In this document: positions 6,143 through 6,189 of the stretch, piece after piece
How the letters are laid out: each line of letters begins with the position of its first letter
Numbering within the stretch: the stretch's first letter is position 1
Assembly (NCBI GenBank): GCA_018384465.1
Contig: JAHAYQ010000168.1
Coordinates: 1 to 6,189 of the forward strand
DNA length: 6,189 bases
Source of the DNA: Myroides sp.
Lineage (GTDB): Bacteria > Bacteroidota > Bacteroidia > Flavobacteriales > Flavobacteriaceae
Reading direction: 5' to 3'
Position numbers and translations under genes: made by a program
Notes under the pieces: generated by a model
The model's input: the letters and a program-made list of their open reading frames with translations, nothing else
Told to the model about the DNA's origin: nothing
Databases searched by the model: none

Positions 6143-6189
6143 TATTCTAGCTTTTAACAAAACAAGGTGTACGCAATAATAGATTTAGA

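Overview
The window looks like ordinary chromosomal DNA from a member of the Flavobacteriaceae (Bacteroidota). The DNA is AT-rich. The genes start without Shine-Dalgarno sequences in leaders rich in A. Two exact copies of the Bacteroidota -7 promoter element TAnnTTTG are present. The gene order (gyrA followed directly by an exported tetratricopeptide-repeat protein) and the protein sequences also fit this family. The genus cannot be fixed from the sequence alone.

Left half, plus strand (1-3945): a complete gyrA (DNA gyrase subunit A) overlaps by 11 bases the start of a gene for a 413-residue exported TPR protein. A strong intrinsic terminator follows. The two genes almost certainly share one transcript. 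A perfect 8-bp hairpin sits 12 bases after the gyrA stop, inside the signal-peptide codons of the TPR gene.

Middle (about 3946-4730): this stretch has no intact gene and is a patch of decay. Read on the minus strand it holds the last ~40 codons of an unidentified protein that may end in an outer-membrane beta strand, then a perfect 16-bp terminator hairpin, then the C-terminal ~40% of a WbpO/TviB-type nucleotide-sugar dehydrogenase. The dehydrogenase remnant has lost its N-terminal part and carries two frameshifts and an in-frame stop. It lies immediately downstream of galE and was probably once co-transcribed with it.

Right part (4731-6189): an intact galE (UDP-glucose 4-epimerase) on the minus strand has a clear -7 element and a ~65-base leader. 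A tiny open frame in that leader ends in an ATGA overlap with the galE start. The remaining ~370 bases hold no recognisable gene. A -7 element at 6135-6142 points off the right edge toward a gene outside the window.

Together, the left part is housekeeping (DNA topology plus a linked envelope protein). The right part looks like the worn remains of a surface-sugar locus, where nucleotide-sugar epimerisation is kept and the neighbouring oxidation step has been lost. I found no evidence of a new defence, mobile or regulatory system. The points most worth checking are the decayed dehydrogenase, the atypical GyrA box, the hairpin at the gyrA/TPR junction and the mini-ORF before galE.
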